Below are positions 10,884 through 20,706 of a stretch of 64,000 bases of DNA, piece after piece. A program made the translations under genes and the position numbers. Every line of letters begins with the position of its first letter. Within the stretch, counting starts at the first letter, position 1. The notes beneath the pieces were generated by a model. It was given only the letters and a program-made list of their open reading frames with translations, was not told where the DNA came from and did no database searches. The stretch lies in the NCBI GenBank assembly GCA_026120185.1, contig JANUWF010002061.1, positions 124,001-188,000 on the forward strand, given 5' to 3'. The DNA is from Voacanga thouarsii (Eukaryota; Streptophyta; Magnoliopsida; Gentianales; Apocynaceae).

Positions 10884-11321
10884 CTAAAGCCATAGAGCTT
10901 TGGCGTCCCGGAGTTTTGGAACCAAATCACCTTTGATATGGCTAGATATCACTTTTTCCAGCCCCCCAAACCACTGTCCACCAATGAAAACACCCGGAAA
11001 CTCCAGCTTTCCATTGGTATGGTTTGCATCCACACCAAGAACTTTTGAAAGCTTTTGGATGATGGTGGCTTCCTCATCCTCTTCAAAAACATCAAAAACA
11101 GTTGGATTGCCACCAAGCCCTTGCAACAACTTCTTCATCGCATGGCACATGCAACACCCGCGTCTCCCAAGCACAACCAACGCATTCTCCGACACCAATT
11201 TGGTAACAAAAGCAGAAGTATTCTCAGTCGAAGTGCTGCCGCCTCCCTGCGCTGGGCCATCAGATTTGTTGACGGCGGTGGCGGAAAGCCATGGCATCCC
11301 CTTTGGTATTGCCTGTTGCAT
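10884..11321 (-). CDS. CC-type glutaredoxin (ROXY / GRXC9-like)
   Basis: 145-residue intronless protein. The glutaredoxin fold covers about residues 37-140. The active site is CCMC at residues 56-59 in the context RRGCCMCH, which defines the land-plant CC-type (class III) glutaredoxins. The cis-Pro region FPGVFIGG is at 108-115, with a conserved GG at 119-120. The C-terminus is ALWL, the short motif by which ROXY proteins contact TGA bZIP factors. CC-type glutaredoxins act mainly as nuclear co-regulators of TGA factors in flower development or in salicylate/jasmonate crosstalk. The RRGCCMCH site and ALWL end resemble the GRXC9/ROXY18-19 group; assignment to one member is inference. The ATG is the first in frame, about 100 bp from a TATA box (11421-11429). 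Two TGACGT motifs lie further upstream. Confidence 0.95.
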   Translation of the reverse strand: MQQAIPKGMPWLSATAVNKSDGPAQGGGSTSTENTSAFVTKLVSENALVVLGRRGCCMCHAMKKLLQGLGGNPTVFDVFEEDEEATIIQKLSKVLGVDANHTNGKLEFPGVFIGGQWFGGLEKVISSHIKGDLVPKLRDAKALWL

Positions 11322-11331
11322 GATGACAGTA

Positions 11332-11360
11332 GGCTTTTTTTTTGGGGGGGGGGGGGGGGG
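11332..11360. repeat. Poly-T/poly-G homopolymer tract beside the glutaredoxin start
   Basis: A T run is followed by about 18 G on the plus strand (C run then A run in the mRNA sense), starting about 11 bp upstream of the ATG. It is within the presumed 5' UTR and is likely length-variable. Confidence 0.9.
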
Positions 11361-11420
11361 AGATAAAGGGATAAAAATGGAGCACGAGGAGGTTGGGACA
11401 GAACTGTGGCGGGCGAGGGG

Positions 11421-11429
11421 ATTTATATA
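11421..11429 (-). promoter_or_regulatory. TATA box of the glutaredoxin gene
   Basis: Reads TATATAAAT on the minus strand, about 100 bp upstream of the start codon. Confidence 0.7.
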
Positions 11430-11472
11430 GGTGGATGATTGGTGTGGGGTCGGTGGGAGTGGGAAGACTCCA

Positions 11473-11505
11473 ACGTCAACGAGTGTAGCGTAATCTTAGA
11501 CGTCA
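11473..11505 (-). promoter_or_regulatory. Two TGACGT (TGA factor / as-1-type) motifs
   Basis: TGACGT reads on the minus strand at 11473-11478 and 11500-11505, about 45-85 bp upstream of the TATA box. TGACG pairs are binding sites for TGA bZIP factors, and GRXC9-type genes are known TGA targets. The 27-bp spacing is wider than the classic as-1 element, so cooperative binding is an inference. Confidence 0.6.
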
Positions 11506-11529
11506 GAAGTACTGTTACGATACGTGTCA

Positions 11530-13860
11530 ATACGCCAGAGACCTTGTAAGAAAATTCCAAGTAGCTCCATACTTTTGACTACAGCCTGTCCCTTGCTTTT
11601 GTTGTTGCCCTGTTGGGGATGTTCTCGGCTCACAACAACCAGGACTAAAACATGGTAACAATCTTTATTAAAAAAAAAAAAAAATCCAAATAGTTGTGAG
11701 AGGTACAGAGAATCGAGGCCACCGACCCCGCAACCATGGGATTATCCTTTACAAAATTATGGATACTGTAGGGAGACAAGTCTGTCCTATCTATGCAGTA
11801 AATATGAAGAGATAGCAAAGTAAAATTTACCTCTTATAATAGTTTGGATTACATCCATTCTTTTCAAGCTTATCTTTTCATGTTTTATTAATTAGGTAAG
11901 AATTGTCTGTCTAATCCTTCATAAAAATGGTAATACAAACATGAGTTAAAAGCCCATTGGTCAATATTTTTGGCAGATAATCTTATTTACTAGCTATGGT
12001 AAATTCCAGCAAAATGGGAACTAAAATATTTTACCAAATATTAGAGATTTAATTTAATGTATTCTTATCCTCCAACAAAATTGCAAGTTCATTTATCATA
12101 TCTCTGAACAAATACTATCTAAAAAAAAATATCTTTGTTGCGATTTGATGGGGATGGTAACTAAGGGAATTTACCTTTCTCATTCAATGTATTTAGTCCT
12201 TTAAGAGAAGGTTTTAAGTGAATGCAAAGTTGAACTAGCAGTCCTTTTGCCTTATTTTGGGCAAATAATATCAACCACTTCATTTCCTTTTATCTAAAAT
12301 AACGGTCAACTTTCTAAATATATATCATATTTAATTTTTTTTAATTTTATCTATACATCAATTTCTCATCATTTAATTAACATTATAACTATCCATAATG
12401 AATTTGTTTCAACCAACAATAATAATACATTCTCCTATAAAAAAGTAAAAAATTTACTTAGTTATAAAATAAATATACTGAGATGTAATTAATGAGATGA
12501 TATTTTGTTAAAATTAAAAAAAAAATAAAACAAACATTTCAATTCTTTTTATTATGAAATTTTATAATTCTTTAATATACATAATTTTGACAATTAAGTT
12601 TCTTATTCAAATGAATATTAATTACCAGCTGTGGTAATTCCGGCTGTGTGGTAACTAACAAATTTACCAATAATGAAGATGGCACGAAACATCACCGTCC
12701 AAGTAAAATTAGGACACGACCCTGATTTCTCCAAATCTTGGGTTAAAGAAACCACGTGTACTGCCTTAAAAATTAAACCAGTAATGATCAGCCACGAGCG
12801 CAACACAGACTCCATTCCTCATAATTACATAGCTTTCCAAATATAGGTTTTAGACATCCTAATTTCATAGCGGATAAGACGGTTATTCGATTGTTTAAGA
12901 TAAATCTTCATCTACAATGTCAGCTCCATCTTACAATTTTTTAGTATTTAAGAATAGTTTTTTTTTTTTTTTTTTTTGGGCCAAAGGAAAGAATAGAGGA
13001 TAACAGCGCAGAAGAAAGAAACATACGAGTAATTTGTAAAATTGGACTATTAATTATTTATTTAGTCTGAGAATAATTTTAAATATTTTTTAAAACCTTT
13101 TTCGTCTATTAATTATGTTATTTTATTATTTTTAATTCCTATCATCACTTAAGTAGCATAGTTTATTATATCTACATAAGTGACGTATGATCCTTTTTGG
13201 CGTCCTCTACTACATGGCTAATTGGTAAGATTAAAAATAATGAAATAAAATAACAAAGAAAGAAAAATTTTTAAAGAAATGGATTGGAACTACTTTCACC
13301 CAAAAATAAATAATGAATGTACCAATTTTACAAAATCTTTGAAGAGAAACATCTATTAGTTTTTCTTGTTTAAAAAAGTCGATAGGAAGAATAGAAATGA
13401 TAAATTATTAATTTTTTATATATTTATTTATATTTTTAGACGAGTATAAATATTTTATTATAAAATTATTTATTATTTAATGAAAGCGATTTCTTTTTCT
13501 TACGTCCGACCTTTAAATGGAAACTACATTCAATCTTTTTGAATTTATTCAATGTCTCTAGTCTCTTTCGTTTTCCTTCATTAAAAAATAATCCAAACCT
13601 TAAATGTCTCTTCTTATTTCCTTTCTTTCCCCCAACTTTCATTCAATCAAACTATTAATTTTATAATAATCGAAATAAGTCAATCTTTTCGTTAATCCTT
13701 CTTATCTTTTGTAACTCGCATCTACACCTACATTAACTTTGATGTAAAAAGCAAAATCATTCTTGCCTTACTCTCCTCTATATTTACACTTTAGCCGGAC
13801 AAAACAAATACCGCATTAATTTTACTTTCCTGATTTATATAATGAGTTCATGTGTTGAGA
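11530..13860. other. AT-rich intergenic DNA
   Basis: No gene recognised. Contains long A/T homopolymers (for example 12960-12976) and a MITE copy annotated separately. A 65-codon open frame at 12618-12815 has no recognisable domain. Confidence 0.6.
12265..12580 (-). mobile_element. MITE copy related to 38510-38860
   Basis: The reverse complement aligns to 38510-38860. Shared blocks include TTTTAATTTTAACAAAAT, a TTATAGGAGAATGT block and AAATTCATTATG followed by ATAGTTATAAT. The two copies are in opposite orientation. Ends are not precisely defined. Confidence 0.6.
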
Positions 13861-13963
13861 TATTATATGCCATGATTGATGCTAAATTGAAGTGTCCAAA
13901 TAATGCTCTCAATAGGGATTGGGTAGAGTAAGCGAAGAATAGAAAACCACACCCCATCTTTAT

Positions 13964-14094
13964 TAGGGATGGCAATTTCTTTGTTTAAATCGGGGATTGA
14001 CTTGATCTGATTGGATCGAAAATTTCCCGATTTAAATGGGGACGAGTCGGGAACAGGTTTCATTTTTTGGCCCACCAAACGAGGGCAGGCCGGG
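13964..14094. mobile_element. hAT-like terminal fragment
   Basis: Starts TAGGGATGGCAATTTC and contains repeated GATTTAAAT/CGGGGA motifs, resembling the end of a plant hAT element. It runs into the LTR at 14095, and no matching second end or 8-bp duplication was found. Confidence 0.35.
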
Positions 14095-14281
14095 TGTGAT
14101 ACCCTAATCCCATATGCAAGTGGGATGAGAAGTGTGTATGATATATAAGGATGGGTTTAAGTATCTATTGTCAACTTGGGATAACCATTTTGGCTCAGCG
14201 AGGACGGCGGCCAAGTAGTTGAACGTGGGTGCTACTAGGCTCATAGTCGCGCTCTCGGGTCCGCGGGTACGAGACGTGACA
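14095..14281 (+). mobile_element. Short LTR of a gypsy- or TRIM-like retroelement
   Basis: 187 bp, TGTGATACCC at the start and ACGTGACA at the end. It is followed at once by TTTGGTATCAAAG, an initiator-Met-type primer binding site. No second LTR is seen downstream, so the element is truncated. Confidence 0.55.
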
Positions 14282-14342
14282 TTTGGTATCAAAGTTGGTA
14301 ACCAGGCCCGAGAGCGCGACATTTGGTATCAAAGTTGGTAAC
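14281..14342 (+). repeat. 40-bp tandem duplication containing the primer binding site
   Basis: ATTTGGTATCAAAGTTGGTA begins at both 14281 and 14321. The intervening GCCCGAGAGCGCGAC also resembles part of the LTR end, so a local duplication has doubled the LTR-end/primer-site junction. Confidence 0.7.
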
Positions 14343-14360
14343 CAACTCCCTTATGAAAAC

Positions 14361-15960
14361 TAAGTGCTGAATTCTCTATGCCGCCCCTTAGGCCTAAAGG
14401 AGGGGAGTAATTTTCTGATTGCTCCTAGGGAATCTTGATGGTAACATGTAAAATCTTGATGGTAACATGTTAAAGTAACCATCCCGATCACGTAGGGACT
14501 TTGGTACTTCATTGCCGGTAAACTAATGGACATTTTGCTAAACAATTTGTTACAAATTTGGACTAGTTAGATGACATATTGACCTGGTCTTTTGACCAAA
14601 CAAAATTCCTAATCTTTTCCCATCGATTTCACAATGTAAATAGCAGAATATGCATGTTTCTGATCTTATGAACTCGTGATTTTCTAGAACAAAGGAGTCT
14701 ATCTACATATACGATTATCATTGTGTGGAGTTCAAAGTGGACTCAGTAAGTAGTTGGATTCAAAAATGGCTCTTGGTAAAAGGTCTTTTGAGATTAGTTG
14801 GAAAATTAATCAAGTCAATATAAAGCTACATTCTTGTATTCATCAAATGGTTAAACTTCCTTCCCAGCAATACCCTACTTTCAAAAAAAAAAAAAAAAGA
14901 TCATACCTGATAAACAAGATAGAATCATAATCTCCTAATTTTGTTACAAAACAAAAGAAAGAAAGAAAGAAAAAACCTTTTTTTTTTTGTTGTAGAACCT
15001 AATGATAAATAATTAATAATAGTAGCAGAAGACTCCAAAGAAAAAAAATAAGAGAGAGAAATTAAGGATTGCTAAGTCAAGTCGATATGGAAAGTAGGCG
15101 AATAGTTTGAAAAGATGAGCAAAGCCAATTGCAATTAGGAAGCTTTCACATTCCAAATTCAAAGATGGCTAATGAAAAGGAGAGGAAAAACCCACGGGAC
15201 GAAGTCTAAAGTTGCATAGGGGGAGCTTGTGAATATTTGGACCCGCAACAAAGCTGCAATTCCACCAACGACTGCCAAATTTTAGTTAAAGAAAACCCTA
15301 GTGTTGTTTGTTTAGTCAGAAGGTTACACACTGCATCAGTCCTTCAATTCTTCCCTACCTAAAGAATCTGATTTTCATTTATTTAATTCAATGGACAGAC
15401 CATATCGTACAGACCATGACCAGGACCTGCATGGATTGATTTTCGAAATAAATTAGTCACCAAAAAAAAAAACAAAAAATTTGCTTTCCAAGCTTTCCTT
15501 TTAAGTTTCCGTGATATTTCAGGACATTTTTCAGGACATTTTTATCTCAAATATTTGTCTCGTAAATTACAAATATTACAGTTTGTTTTCCCTTATTAGA
15601 TGTACTCTCTAAGTTTTCAATATTTAGAAACAAATTATCAGAGAGTTATCGATACACAATATTCTATGAATAGGTAATTGTTCTTGCATTTTCCACCGTT
15701 GCTTCAAGTTTTTTTAGTGTAATAAACGACATGTTCCCAGCAATGGCTTTACCAATTAGCTCTGCAGTTTTGGTTTCACACCGGCAGTGATGGATATATA
15801 TCATGAAAGAGCTAAAGGCGAGGAAAAAGTGAAGCCAATAACTCTGGTAATGATACTTTTGGTTGCTTTGAATTATGATGGTATATCTAAATTGTGATTC
15901 GATGCAAAAATTTTTGAGAGCATGATTCGAAAGAAAAAGATTTTAAGATCTATAGCGAAT
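14361..15960. other. Intergenic DNA
   Basis: No recognisable gene. A 21-bp phrase (AATCTTGATGGTAACATGT plus flanks) is tandemly repeated near 14431-14470. Several A-rich tracts occur. Confidence 0.6.
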
Positions 15961-15974
15961 TTTAGATAAAGAAT

Positions 15975-16142
15975 TTGAGTGCAGCTAAACATATTTTGAG
16001 CATAGATGTCAAGTTGAATTTCATTCGAGATGTTATGGAAAATAAGTTGTTTTCTATAGAAAAGATAGTAACAGTTGATAATCTAGTAAATATATTGATA
16101 AAACCATTATTTGCAGAGAATTTAAACACACTTTGGATTTAA
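15975..16142 (+). pseudogene. copia pol relic: RNase H C-terminus
   Basis: Translation gives AAKHI, a frame change, then IDVKLNFIRDVMENKLFSIE, KIVTVDNLVNILIKPLFAEN and LNTLWI before a stop. This matches the copia block '(A)KHIDVKxHFIRE...DNxADxLTKPL'. Only the last part of pol is left and it is frameshifted. Confidence 0.75.
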
Positions 16143-17219
16143 TAAATGTTCGCATAGCATAAGACCATTCGGAGCATGGGTAGCAGGCAAGTATTTTTAG
16201 TTTCTGATAGTTTGAAGGATTTAATAGTTGAGAATTATTAATTGTTTTAAATTATTATAATATATCCTAATTGCAACCCAATTCGAAATTTTTAAGAGCA
16301 TGACCCTGAAATTTTTTTTAATGCAATTCAAAAATTTGTAATATCAACTATTTTTATAATATTTTTCTAGAAAGAAATAAGAAATTTATCTTCATATTTA
16401 TAAATGTAAGTTGAATTAATTAAATTACGTAAATTGTGTACATCATTTAATTATTCTTAATTATAAATTTTCTATTATTACTATTCTTTTTCCTGGTTTG
16501 CATTTTTAACTACAGTTTGGGCGTCTCAGCTTCTCCACAATTTCAGCAACAAACTCCTCCCCCGAATGTTAGACTTGTAACAGAAACATAATCCGGGGCC
16601 ATGTTTGAAAAATGCTGCCCTGTGGGTCCAAAAATTGCTACGGGCCCCTCATGTTTATATCACCTCGTGCACCCCGCTTTCTCTCTCTATCAACCTTCCC
16701 ATCTGATTTTCATCTTTGTGCTCTCTGCTTAGCTCTCTCTGGCTATATCTGCCAGAGTTCAGATTTTGACCAAAGATCCATTCTTTCTCTTTATTTATGT
16801 TGATTTTTTTCTTCTTTTGGCATCAAACTTAAAAAATTTTCTTCTTTGATTTTCTTTCTCCAACTCTACTTCTTTTCGGCATGTATTCTTTGTATTCCTA
16901 TTTGTGCTTATTCTTCTCCTTATTTTTGTTGTTCTTCATTTACCCAACAATTGATTTGGGCCCTTCCCCCACTTCTCACCTATGTCTCAGACAATTTTTA
17001 AAACCGCTGATACGCCCAAAGTCTTCTACATTACTGTTCACGGATTTAGGTAGATTTGGTTGGCTCAAGTCGTTGATGTTAGTAGATGCTAATAAAATAG
17101 TCAAGAAGAGATTTTGAGGTTATTTTTCTATTACTAAGATCTTGGTATCTACATGTGTAACATATTCTTTCTTTACAAATAAAATAATATTAACTATAAA
17201 AAAAAAAGGTCCAACCTAT
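16143..17219. other. Intergenic DNA, pyrimidine-rich at 16660-16960
   Basis: No recognised gene. The CT-rich stretch resembles plant promoter/5' UTR sequence. Two open frames of 63 and 78 codons here have no recognisable domain and biased composition. Confidence 0.5.
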
Positions 17220-17227
17220 CCCTTCCC

Positions 17228-18595
17228 TAGGGCAGTAAACGGGTCTAATCGGGTTTGAGACATGGCGTTCCGGACCCGAACCCATTTAAAGAAAGGTAGT
17301 ACCGGATCCGGTTCGAATACCCGATAGATATGAATTGAAGAGACCCATACCCGCGAATGCGGGTATTGGGTCCGAATCAGGTATACCCGGCCCAAAAATA
17401 TGTCAACATAGCTGCATAAAAGTCTTACCATGAAAGGCTTCTGATTTACATTTTTCCCCTATCCAAAAGGAATACATGTATCCATGGGTAAGATGAAGTG
17501 GCAAATATGTTGAATTCTTTTATTAACAGGACTACTAATCTAAAGCAATAGAAAATATGCAACAACAATTTTGCAAAATCCACAGAGATTTAATACTCTT
17601 AGAGCATTGATCTTGACGTCATCAGAGACATTGATCTATATAGGATTGAACCGTGAGATCTTCAAGGTAGGGATTTCTTCCCTTTCACTACTAATTAATT
17701 TTGTAGGGTTCTCTTTCCTTCTTTTGTTTTCTTTTTGTTTTTCTTATTTCTTGGTGTTTGGGAGTGAATGGGTTACATTAAACCTTGGTGCACCGACACT
17801 TCCAAATCAACTTCTAGTGATCCCATGAATTCCAGAACATTTTATCCCAACCTTAATTATGTCCAATTCGAAGCAAGTATATACTCCGTATAGCAGTAAT
17901 CTAAACATGTTCTCTACTTTTATTCTACTCTGATGAACAGACAAATGCCAGATCGGATATGAAGAACAGAATGAGTGGTACTTTTTCAGTTATAAGGATA
18001 AGAAGTATCCAACGGGGACAACTGGACAAGGACCAATAGAGCAACAATCGTCGGGTTCTAGAAAGCAACAGGGAGAGATAAGGCAGTGTACGACAAATCA
18101 AACATTGCTCAGTGGTACTAACCTCAAATCAGATGCAGCTAGCTCGATGCGTGTGTTGTTGTAGGTGTGGGCCGCGTGGGTCGGCAGTGGCGGCGGCGGC
18201 GGCTGCTCGGTGGCTATAGTGCTATAGATGAGATGAGGTTGAGGATGAATGGAGAAGAGGAAGACAGTGAAGACTGAAGAGAAGAGGAAGATGGCAGCCT
18301 GCTATAGTGGATAGTGCTATAGATGAGATATGATGAGTTAGGGTAACAGTAAAAAAAATCCTTAACATAATATTTTATATAATATAATATATATTTTATA
18401 TTTTATATAATCTAATTTATTAAATGGGTAGTCGGGTACGGGTAATATAGTTCCATACCCCGACCCATTTATACATAGTAAACAGGTAATTGGGTCCGAG
18501 TTCAGATCAGGTAAAAAAATATGTGTACCAGACCCACTATAAATAGGTTTGGTACGAGTCCGGATCCAGGTATACCCGACCCATTAATACCCCTA
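17228..18595. mobile_element. Non-autonomous hAT-type element carrying a NAC gene fragment
   Basis: 1368-bp unit flanked by a perfect 8-bp target duplication CCCTTCCC (17220-17227 and 18596-18603), the hallmark length for hAT. The left end is TAGGGCAGTAAACGGGTC. The right end, reverse-complemented, is TAGGGGTATTAATGGGTC. Both subterminal regions (17228-17400 and 18420-18595) are dense in GGGTC/GGGTA/ACCCG motifs, typical of hAT transposase binding regions. The interior has no transposase but contains a VND-type NAC gene piece (17606-18103). Confidence 0.88.
17606..18103 (+). pseudogene. VND-type NAC transcription factor pseudogene fragment
   Basis: Two NAC-domain exons with the intron between them kept (GT at 17667, AG ending at 17940). 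Exon A (17606-17666) encodes IDLDVIRDIDLYRIEP, stop, DLQ. Exon B (17941-18103) encodes [20 protein letters not shown], then KKYPTGT, an 8-bp insertion (about 18021-18028), [10 protein letters not shown], stop, [14 protein letters not shown]. The order and wording match NAC subdomains B-D of VND-type proteins, which control xylem vessel differentiation. Two conserved Trp codons are now stops (TGA 17654-17656, TAG 18059-18061). The N-terminal start and subdomain E are missing. It lies wholly inside the hAT element. Confidence 0.88.
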
Positions 18596-18603
18596 CCCTT
18601 CCC

Positions 18604-20400
18604 CACTCTAACTGGAAATTTTTAGGTGCACCTGGCGCGTTTGTCCTACCCTAACACCCAAAAGGAAAAACAAATGAGAACGAATGCCAAAGAACCTAAG
18701 GAAAAACACTAAGCCAAATCCTACTCCCCGAGACTTCATTTCACTCTATAGGCCAACAAGTTCATAGCTAAGACCCTACTATGGTTGTAGTCTAATACTA
18801 CAGGGAATGAGAGGATCAATAAATTATAGGAATGGACAAATTAGAAATTTTAAAAAAATATATATATAGAGAAGCACCATCCCTACTCCCCTCCTAATTG
18901 GTCTCCGAGATATTTTCTTTCATCTATTCCCCTCCTCCTCCTTTCCTTTCATTTCCTTTTCATACAGATCAGTCTAAATACTTAAATTTATTTCCACTGC
19001 CTTCCCTTCCAAAATATTTCAATCCAAATATACAATAAAGGCTCCTCCGATCTGTACTGATTTTCTTCTGAAATTTTCCGGGAAAAACAGAATAGATTTT
19101 TTGGATTCACACCTTTTTATTTTCGTTTTTATGTGGAAATATTTAATATTAAAAAGTAAAAAAAAAATGAATACTATGGGCCGGATTTCAGTGGTAAATG
19201 TGCCCAACCTCCAAAGATATGATCTTCGCTCAATGGCAAGTGGATCGACTTGTACGAATTTAGGTTGGGTCTTGGGTCAATAGCTTTGGGACCAGTACGG
19301 ACGGACTCATAAGGCCAAGAGACTTGCAGGCTAGGTTTCCTTTTTTTAAAAAAAATAATTTTAAAATTTTATAATTTAAATAATATGATTATTTGTATTT
19401 AAAAGAAAAAATATCTTGAAGGAGTGAGAGATTTAACCTAGATTCCTACTAATTTTATTAATTAATAAAATAAAATTTATATAAATTTTTTTTTATACTT
19501 AAATATCTTTAAAATAATGTATTGTTTAAAATTTAAATATAATAATATCCTAAGATATTAATACTTGACCACTATTTAATAAATTTTTAAATTTTAAAGA
19601 CAATACTTGAAAATTTTTAAAAATATATTCTTATGAAATTCTATTTTAACGCTAATTTTATAGAAGAAATAGAGAGAATTGATGTTTGAAAGAATATTTA
19701 AAAAATTTTAAGGTAAACTTAAAGTATTTATACAGTTTTTGGGGTGAAAATGTGAATATGACCATTGAAAATATGAAAGAATGTAAAAAATAATAATAGT
19801 AAATTATGACGGGTCAGCCTGCGAGTCCATGAGCGTCCCCAAGTTGGCCTGGCACGGACCTTAAGCTGGCCCGTCATAATGGAACCGGATTGACCGTCGG
19901 GCCAGAATTAACACAGATCGGTCATTGGGCCCGACGAATTGGCCCAACTACTTACCAATACTAGCTCAACACTACTGGTGAAAATCCATGCTTGTTTGGC
20001 CCTCCTGGGATATTGCGGAACAAAGATCCATTTCACTTTTTGGGCTAGAAAAAAGACGAAAATGGGCCATGCACCAAATGTTGAAAATTCCAAAATCCTC
20101 AACAATCCATATGAAAAGAATTGCGCGCTTTCAAGAAATATAAAACAGTTTACTTTTTAAAAAAAGAGAAAAAGAAAAGGAAATTGATATATAGTATATT
20201 AAAAAAATGGCAATATATCACTAGTTTAAAATAAATCACTGACTGGAAACTGTCATTTATATCTCTCTTCCCATTGTCAATTATACAAAGGACGTAGACT
20301 ACTGCTGGACTAAAAACATTCAAAATAATAGAAGAGTTGCGGTAAATTCTATAGCAGTGAGGAAAACGAAGATTGCTAATATGAGGGAATGGCTCCTCTG
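18604..20400. other. Intergenic DNA with GC-rich repeat patches
   Basis: No gene recognised. A patch at 19805-19960 is rich in GGGCC/GGCCC motifs and has an inverted repeat (ATGACGGGTCAGC at about 19806 against GCTGGCCCGTCAT at about 19866). Another such patch lies near 19165-19330. These resemble ends of hAT-like elements. Confidence 0.5.
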
Positions 20401-20404
20401 TAAT

Positions 20405-20640
20405 ATTAATAACATTATAGATTTTTTAATATTTTAATAATATTAAAACACGTCATCTGATACTTATATTATATAAACGATTATAATTTAACAATATTAT
20501 CTTATTTTTTTTCCAATAAAAAATACATTTTGATAATTATCTAATATAGTAGAAGTCATATTTTAATTTCAACCATTTGTATTATTAACGTGTTTTGATA
20601 TTACTGAAAAACTAAAAAAATCTCCAGTGCTATAAATATT
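20405..20640. mobile_element. MITE-like inverted-repeat element
   Basis: Inverted ends share AGATTTTTT and then AAAACACGT motifs (left: TATTAAAACACGTCATC at about 20442; right reverse-complemented: TATCAAAACACGTTAATA). AT-rich, no coding content. Exact borders are uncertain. Confidence 0.5.
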
Positions 20641-20706
20641 GGGAAGTTGCCTTACCCGCTGCACAAGTTGTCTCTGTACTATTTTACATCAATCTTCTCC
20701 CTTCAA

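Noticed and set aside
10900..11430. 176- and 103-codon plus-strand frames over the glutaredoxin
   Set aside because: They are antisense shadows of the glutaredoxin, which has an intact active site and C-terminal motif.
13964..14105. A 142-bp hAT element with TAGGG...CCCTA ends
   Set aside because: The flanking 8-mers (ATCTTTAT and ATCCCATA) do not match, and the right end is better explained as the start of an LTR (TGTGATACCC).
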